Shown here piece by piece: positions 40,096-44,357 of a stretch of DNA of 44,357 nt. The stretch comes from Myxococcota bacterium (GTDB lineage Bacteria; Myxococcota_A; Polyangia; Polyangiales; JANWZI01). A model generated the notes under the pieces. The model saw nothing but the letters and a program-made list of their open reading frames with translations. It searched no databases and was not told the DNA's origin. Position 1 is the stretch's first letter, and each line of letters opens with the position of its first letter. The translations under genes and the position numbers were made by a program. The stretch lies in the NCBI GenBank assembly GCA_025054695.1, contig JANWZI010000021.1, positions 1 through 44,357 of the forward strand. The letters run 5' to 3'.

Positions 40096-40820
40096 CCAAG
40101 CATCCCATGAAGCCCGCGATCTGGCTGCTCGCCACGGCCGTTCTTTCTGCATGCGGATCGAGCGAGTCGACGACGAGCACTCCGTCGGTTTCGGGCTCGC
40201 CGCCCGTCGCACGAGCTGGATCGACCGCGGAGTCGACCGGCGCCTCCGCCGCCGGGAGCTGCGGCCACGCCGGTTGCGCCTGCGGCCGCTCGCAAGCAGA
40301 AGCACAGACCGGACCCGCCGGTGGCGCCGGAGCCACCGCCTCCGCCGGGAGCTGCGGCCACGCCGGCTGCGCGTGTGGTGCCTCCGGAGCCTCGGGGACC
40401 GTCGCGAGCGCACAACCGGCCATCGTGCAGCGCGCCCTACATCCCGAGGCCGGCAGCGGCCGTACGTTCGGTCAGCCGCCCGTCGCAGGCGTACCCGCGG
40501 CGCGTATCTCGGAGCTGCTCGCCGATCCGGCGCGGTTCGAGGGCCGCGAGGTGGAGCTGCGCGGCACCGTCGCGCAGGTCTGCCAGCGCATGGGGTGCTG
40601 GATGGAGCTGCGGGGCGAGGATGGAGCCGAAGTGCGCGTTCCGCTCGCGGGTCACTCGTTCTTCCTGCCTCGCGACGTCGTCGGCAAGCAGGCGCTGGTG
40701 CAGGGACGCGTCCTCGTCGCGGCGCTCACGCCCGAACAGGCCGAGCATTACCGGAGCGAGGGCGCCCGCGTGCTCGATCAACGCGTGAGCGTGGAAGCGA
40801 CGAGCGTGCTCGTCCGCTAG
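40092..40820 (+). CDS. DUF4920-type lipoprotein with repeated Cys motif
   Basis: This 242-residue lipoprotein has lipobox LSAC (Cys21). A Ser/Ala-rich linker carries two copies of GSCGHAGCACG, about 31 codons apart, encoded by a nearly identical 23-bp direct repeat (40251-40273 and 40344-40366). The C-terminal ~100 residues are an OB-like domain with the DUF4920 motif VCQRMGCWMELRGEDGAEVRVPL and FFLPRDVVGKQALVQGRV. The Cys/His motifs suggest binding of copper or another soft metal, though no function is established. It is translationally coupled to the mutT-like gene. Confidence 0.8.
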   Translation: MTKHPMKPAIWLLATAVLSACGSSESTTSTPSVSGSPPVARAGSTAESTGASAAGSCGHAGCACGRSQAEAQTGPAGGAGATASAGSCGHAGCACGASGASGTVASAQPAIVQRALHPEAGSGRTFGQPPVAGVPAARISELLADPARFEGREVELRGTVAQVCQRMGCWMELRGEDGAEVRVPLAGHSFFLPRDVVGKQALVQGRVLVAALTPEQAEHYRSEGARVLDQRVSVEATSVLVR

Positions 40821-40825
40821 TCGCC

Positions 40826-41683
40826 GTGGCCCGACGCGCCGTGGCCTGTCCGGCGTGTGGCACGCCGGTCCCGCGTGGCCGGTCGAGCTGCCCGGCATGT
40901 GGTCGCGCGCTCGGGGAGGATAATCTCTGCCCCCACTGCAACGCCGCCGCGCCCGTGCGGCCGGCGCGAGGCGGGTACGTGTGCGCCGCCTGCGGGCAGC
41001 CGCGCGCGCGCCTGCCGGGCACGCTCGTCTCGGCCGGCACGTGGTCGTTCGCGAGCCGCGGCGGCGGCCGTGGCGCCGGCGGCGGAGAGCCGGACCTCGA
41101 GGCATGGCGCGCGACGGCGCGTCGAGGTCTACGCCGCGGTCGCATCGCGGGAAGAAGGCTCTGGGGTGGACTGCTGACGTTGACCGGGATCCTCCTCCTG
41201 CTTGCAGCGCTGCCCACGGCCGCGCTCGCCGTCGTCGCGAGCGGTGGTTGGACGGCGCTGTTCGGGGGCACGGCGCTCGCGCTCGCCGCGAGCGGCGGCC
41301 TCGCGCTCGTGGGGGCCTCGCGTGCTCGTCGCAAGGCCACCGAGGAGGAGAAGGCCTCCGTCGAGCTCGAGATCCTCGCCTTGGCCGAACGCTCGGGGGG
41401 CGTGCTGTCCGCGACGGACGTCGCCCGCGCCCTGTCCATTCCGGTTCAAGCCGCCGATCGCATGCTTTCGGCGATGGCCGATGGGGTGCGGGTCGTGGTC
41501 GAGCTCGACCGGGACGGCCTCGTCCATTACGAGTTCCGCGAGCTCCGCCGCAGCCTGCGGCCTTCGACGGGCGTGCGCGTCGCCACCCACGACGAGCCGG
41601 GATCGGTCCCTGCGCACGCCGACGAAGTCGGCTCGACCTTCCAGGCGGAGCGTGCCGCCCCGCCATCGCGTACCGAATCCTGA
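40826..41683 (+). CDS. Double zinc-ribbon membrane protein
   Basis: This 285-residue protein begins with two zinc-ribbon pairs (CPACG...CPACG at 8/11 and 22/25; CPHCN...CAACG at 35/38 and 53/56). A Gly-rich linker and a basic helix follow, then two adjoining hydrophobic helices (LLTLTGILLLLAALPTAALAVVA and FGGTALALAASGGLALVGA). The C-terminal ~110 residues contain a winged-helix-like segment (EILALAERSGGVLSATDVARALSIPVQAADRMLSAMADGVRVVVELD). The GTG start follows 5 nt after the previous stop. It may be a membrane-tethered regulator; the family is not recognised. Confidence 0.7.
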   Translation: MARRAVACPACGTPVPRGRSSCPACGRALGEDNLCPHCNAAAPVRPARGGYVCAACGQPRARLPGTLVSAGTWSFASRGGGRGAGGGEPDLEAWRATARRGLRRGRIAGRRLWGGLLTLTGILLLLAALPTAALAVVASGGWTALFGGTALALAASGGLALVGASRARRKATEEEKASVELEILALAERSGGVLSATDVARALSIPVQAADRMLSAMADGVRVVVELDRDGLVHYEFRELRRSLRPSTGVRVATHDEPGSVPAHADEVGSTFQAERAAPPSRTES

Positions 41684-41695
41684 GCCTGTCCGCGC

Positions 41696-42175
41696 TCAGG
41701 TCGCCTTGCCGCGCGCCGCACGATCGCACGGCGGACAGACGCCGTACAGCTCGTGCTTGTGGCGCGTCAGGCGGAACCCGTACCGGCGTGCGACACGCTC
41801 CTGCAGGCGCTCGATGGCGGGTTCCTCGAATTCGACGATCCGACCGCACTCGGTGCAGATGAGGTGGTCGTGGTGCTCGTCCTCGGCATGCACCTCGTAG
41901 CGGCTCATTCCGTCGCCGAAGTGCCGCTCGTGGGCGAGGCCCGATTCCTTGAGCAGCTTGAGGGTCCGGTACACCGTCGCGTAGCCGACGCGCGGATCGT
42001 GTCGGCGGACCGCGGAGAGCAATTCCTCGATGGAAACATGACCGTCCGAACGGAAGAAGACCTCCGTGACCAGACGCCGCTGGGTGGTCGAACGAAGCCC
42101 GTTGCGCTCCATGTAGGCCTCGAGCCGCTTGCGCAGACTCGCGATGTCCCTCGCGCTGGCGGGCGTCTGCCCCAC
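41696..42175 (-). CDS. Fur-family metalloregulator
   Basis: This 159-residue repressor has the winged helix RSTTQRRLVTEVFF...HVSIEELLSAVRRHDPRVGYATVYRTLKLLKESGLAHE. It then has the metal-binding region HAEDEHHDHLICTECGRIVEFEE and a second Cys pair (YGVCPPC), as expected for Fur/PerR/Zur. The sensing metal cannot be assigned. The GTG at 42175 was chosen for the AAGGGAG 7 nt before it. An ATG at 42208 (+11 residues) lacks a ribosome site and nearly abuts the divergent start. It is convergent with the zinc-ribbon protein gene. Confidence 0.93.
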   Translation of the reverse strand: MGQTPASARDIASLRKRLEAYMERNGLRSTTQRRLVTEVFFRSDGHVSIEELLSAVRRHDPRVGYATVYRTLKLLKESGLAHERHFGDGMSRYEVHAEDEHHDHLICTECGRIVEFEEPAIERLQERVARRYGFRLTRHKHELYGVCPPCDRAARGKAT

Positions 42176-42200
42176 GCTCCGACTCCCTTCGGTGACGCAA

Positions 42201-42213
42201 GGTAACATGTTCC
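42201..42213. promoter_or_regulatory. Palindromic candidate operator in the fur divergent region
   Basis: GGTAACATGTTCC is an inverted repeat (AACATGTT is perfect, with GG/CC flanks). It covers the -10-like TAACAT of the divergent gene and lies upstream of the Fur GTG. It is an obvious candidate site for the regulator's own binding, although it does not look like the classical Fur box. Confidence 0.4.
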
Positions 42214-42214
42214 G

Positions 42215-43783
42215 GTGACACGCCCAGGGTCGGAAGACGGCCGCCGCGATCCCGCGGCGATGTGGCTGCTCGCACCCGTCGCGACCGCCGCCGTGGCGCT
42301 CGCCATCGGGCTGTCCCTCGAGGCGTGGGGCGGGACCGAGTCCGATCTCGACCTACAACTGGTGGCCCCGGCGGCGGCACCGCCGGGACGGCCGATCGGC
42401 ATGCGTGCGTTCGTCGTTTCGGGTGCGAGTCTCGTCTCGCCCGGACGCCACGAGGCCGCAACCGTGCACGTGACGTTGCGCGACGCGCGGGGCGCCGTGA
42501 TCGTCCGCTCCGCGCTCCCACCCGCCGCGACCGAGGGGAGCGCGGGTGCGCTCGCGCTTCCCGAAGGCCGAAGCGGCACGTTTCACCTCGAGGCCCACGT
42601 CGAGCGCGACGGACGAGTCGCCGCCTCGGTCCGCTCGGTGCTGCGCGTCGCTGCCGATGCGTCTCCCCTCCCGGCTCGTCCACGCCAGGTGCCGCCGCTT
42701 CAGACGTTCCGGGAGGTGTTGCTCCACCGGAGCCGCAGCCGCGTGCCGGACGGCTGGCCGCGTCCCCACGGCTTGGAGGGTCTCTTCGTACGGCAACCGA
42801 TGGGTGCCTGCGTGCCCGAGGTGAGCTGCGAACTTCTCGTCTGGATCGGCGTTCGGCCGGCCGCCGTGCACCTCGTCGACGAAGGAGGCGCCGAGCCAGT
42901 CGACGCGGAGGCGTCGCCGCACACGGAGGAGATCGTCTCGAGACGGGTCCTCGTGCGGGGTCCGGAGGCCCAAGTGCGCGTCGTCGCGATTTCCGACGGC
43001 GAATATCTCGCCGAGCGTTCGGTCCGACTCGCCGTCGTGCCGGGAATGCCGGTCGTGCGGCCGGTGAAGGTGTTGCTGCGCACGGGCGAGACGGCCCTGG
43101 CGCGCATCGAGGGCGAACGCCCCGAACGCGCCTACGACGTGGACGTCTTCGAGGACGGCCACTGGGTCCTCGCGGCGACGGTGACGGCCGACGCCGACGG
43201 AACCCTTCGTTTGCCGGCGCCGCCCGGCGGATTGCGACCGGCACTGTGGCGCTGGCAGCTCCGGGATCGACCCACCGCGACCGAGACCCAGGCCGTCGTC
43301 CTCGCGCACGTGCGGCCGCCGCACGCATCGGAGCACGATGCCGTCGACGCCCTCGCACGTGCGCTGCTCGAGACGGCGCCCGACGAGCCCGTCGCCAGAG
43401 CGTGGCTCGACCGAACCTTCCGTGCCGAGCCCGAGCTCGCCGCCCGCATGCTGCTCTCGTGGGACGCCTTCGACGTGATTCCGTTGCCGCCTGCGCACAG
43501 CGAGCTGCTCGATCGCCTCGGACGACGCAGGGAGCACGCCGGGGTCGGTCGCCGGATCGCGGCAGGGGTGATCGTCGGCAGCGGCCTCGTGGCGGGCGCG
43601 ATGGTGTGGTGGCGCGGACGGCTGGCGGACCGGCGCGCGCGCGCACTGCGAGAACGTGCCGGAGATGCGACGACCGACGCCCGAACGGGACGCGCAATCG
43701 CCCCCACGCTCGTGCTCGTCCTCCTCGTATTGCTCGTCGTCGCGAGCTTCGCCGTCGTCGGCGGCTGGGTCTTGCTTCGTTGA
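42215..43783 (+). CDS. Membrane-anchored protein with large beta-rich exterior domain
   Basis: This 522-residue protein has one N-terminal TM helix (~15-35), a periplasmic region of ~400 residues, and two C-terminal TM helices (~447-465 and 494-519) separated by an Arg-rich cytoplasmic loop. The exterior part alternates strands of Ig- or jelly-roll-like type (ATVHVTLRDARGAVIVRSAL, GTFHLEAHVERDGRVAASVRSVLRV). It has two Cys (CVPEVSCELLVWIGVRP) and an alpha-helical stretch before the last TM pair. No family recognised. TAACAT lies 6 nt before the GTG, so the mRNA is likely leaderless. It shares its promoter region with fur. Confidence 0.7.
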   Translation: MTRPGSEDGRRDPAAMWLLAPVATAAVALAIGLSLEAWGGTESDLDLQLVAPAAAPPGRPIGMRAFVVSGASLVSPGRHEAATVHVTLRDARGAVIVRSALPPAATEGSAGALALPEGRSGTFHLEAHVERDGRVAASVRSVLRVAADASPLPARPRQVPPLQTFREVLLHRSRSRVPDGWPRPHGLEGLFVRQPMGACVPEVSCELLVWIGVRPAAVHLVDEGGAEPVDAEASPHTEEIVSRRVLVRGPEAQVRVVAISDGEYLAERSVRLAVVPGMPVVRPVKVLLRTGETALARIEGERPERAYDVDVFEDGHWVLAATVTADADGTLRLPAPPGGLRPALWRWQLRDRPTATETQAVVLAHVRPPHASEHDAVDALARALLETAPDEPVARAWLDRTFRAEPELAARMLLSWDAFDVIPLPPAHSELLDRLGRRREHAGVGRRIAAGVIVGSGLVAGAMVWWRGRLADRRARALRERAGDATTDARTGRAIAPTLVLVLLVLLVVASFAVVGGWVLLR

Positions 43784-43812
43784 CGGCGCCCCTCGCGTCG
43801 TCGCGAGCCAGC

Positions 43813-43909
43813 GTCCGAGTCGGAGTCCCAACGCGAACCCGAGCCCGAGTTGGAGTCCGAGGCCGAGGCCGAGACGGAGACCGAAACCGGATCCGAGGCC
43901 GAGGCCGAG
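43813..43909 (+). repeat. NCCGAG array R12a
   Basis: The first of two arrays in the 275-bp convergent gap. Units of GCCGAG and CCCGAG alternate with TCGGAG and variants; the NCCGAG strand is plus. Confidence 0.82.
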
Positions 43910-43944
43910 TAGAAGTCGCGATCAACCCAACTGGCCGACGCTGT

Positions 43945-44037
43945 GAGTCCGAGGACGTGTGCGAGCCCGAGCCCGACTCCGAGGCCGAAACCGAACGCGA
44001 GACCAAGTCCGAGGCCGTGTCCGAGCCCGAGCCCGAC
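43945..44037 (+). repeat. NCCGAG array R12b
   Basis: The second array in the gap, same orientation, separated from the first by about 35 bp of non-repeat sequence. It ends 21 nt before the stop codon of the minus-strand gene. Confidence 0.8.
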
Positions 44038-44058
44038 GATTCTTGCGCGAAGCAGCCG

Positions 44059-44357
44059 TCAGCTCGAGCGATCCGCGGCGGCGCCCGCGTCGTCCTGGCG
44101 CATGTGGCAGTTCTTGTACTTCTTGCCGCTGCCGCAGTGACACGGGTCGTTGCGGCCGAGTCTGGGGCGGTCGCGTCGCACGGTGGCCGGTCGCACGACC
44201 TCTGCGGCCGTCACGCGCGCCTCCGAGAGGCGTGCCGACGCGCCCGCGCGTCCGGGCTGACCCCGTCCACTGCCGGCGAGGGCCCGTCCGCCTCGCGCCG
44301 CAGCGAGGCGACCTTGCGCGACCCCGCGTCCCTCGACGGCCTCGGCCGGCTCCGCCG
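44059..44357 (-). CDS. secA: SEC-C zinc-motif protein, probably SecA C-terminus (partial)
   Basis: Only the last ~99 codons are visible; the gene runs off the right edge. Reading the minus strand, a low-complexity Ala/Gly/Arg linker leads to [20 protein letters not shown], then [10 protein letters not shown] and a short tail. CxCxxGxxxxxxxCH is the SEC-C zinc site used by SecA to bind SecB and phospholipid. The linker plus GRNDPC at the extreme C-terminus is the normal layout of SecA, the ATPase motor of protein export. Other proteins with an SEC-C tail cannot be excluded. Confidence 0.7.
   Translation of the reverse strand, partial: AEPAEAVEGRGVAQGRLAAARGGRALAGSGRGQPGRAGASARLSEARVTAAEVVRPATVRRDRPRLGRNDPCHCGSGKKYKNCHMRQDDAGAAADRSS

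Noticed and set aside
40437-44006. A 1189-codon minus-strand open frame
   Set aside because: It runs antisense through well-supported plus-strand genes and the Fur gene. Its sequence is Arg/Pro-rich low complexity, as expected for shadow frames in very GC-rich DNA.
1049-44058. tRNA, rRNA or small-RNA genes in the gaps
   Set aside because: No cloverleaf with CCA-type acceptor or conserved TTC loop was seen, and most gaps are filled by arrays or promoters.

Overview
The window reads as a chromosomal stretch of a high-GC myxobacterium (phylum Myxococcota, probably Polyangia). The base composition is very GC-rich. Lipoproteins are dense: 11 of about 36 genes carry a lipobox. Family content also fits: AgmX/PglI C-terminal domain, MopE-type DNDCDG calcium/copper-binding motifs, an FHA-domain sigma-54 activator, VWA and beta-propeller lipoproteins, and CxxxC-repeat proteins. 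The species cannot be named from this alone. I see no tRNA, rRNA, transposase, phage gene, CRISPR array or origin.

Layout. 1-1048: 3' part of an AgmX-like membrane protein. 1377-3547 (minus): purN coupled to a CrtI-like FAD oxidoreductase. 3784-8119 (minus): an operon of TPR protein, MopE-type lipoprotein, acyl-CoA dehydrogenase and short-chain dehydrogenase. 8151-11292 (plus): an SppA peptidase with an unusual N-terminal domain, and a YbjN protein. 11560-12741 (minus): a DNDCDG-repeat lipoprotein. 13130-14464 (plus): an FHA/sigma-54 activator. 14833-25719 (plus): a seven-gene surface-protein cluster. 25854-36007: rhomboid protease, DinG-like helicase, amidase, diiron protein, PrsW-like protease, ECF-type sigma factor with an unknown partner, a redoxin-fold lipoprotein and a zinc-ribbon protein. 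36278-38007 (minus): gatCA. 38136-43783: Cys-repeat lipoprotein, formyltransferase, MutT, DUF4920 lipoprotein, zinc-ribbon membrane protein, Fur regulator and a membrane protein. 44059-end (minus): a SEC-C C-terminus, probably SecA.

The two most interesting things are as follows. First, about a dozen gaps between transcription units carry degenerate arrays of a 6-bp unit, NCCGAG. The fifth to sixth bases of the core are nearly fixed and one position is free. The arrays lie outside the genes called here and are often tens to about 200 bp long. In the four gaps between co-directional genes the NCCGAG strand is always the coding strand. Second, the 14833-25719 cluster looks like a duplicated two-gene unit (propeller lipoprotein A plus modular lipoprotein B, then A' plus B'). 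It is followed by two parvulin/SurA-type folding factors and a Kazal-type inhibitor lipoprotein, and the FHA/sigma-54 activator lies just upstream. B and B' share N- and C-terminal modules but have different centres (VWA versus propeller). Together this suggests an uncharacterised outer-surface assembly with its own folding factors.

Gene expression style: ten gene junctions overlap by 1-4 nt (ATGA, GTGA, TTGA or TGATG). At least eight first genes of units have a TANNNT or TATACC -10-like hexamer only 6-9 nt before the start codon, which suggests leaderless mRNAs. Starts were chosen with this pattern and Shine-Dalgarno sites in mind. All functions are inferred from motifs read by eye; no database search was made.
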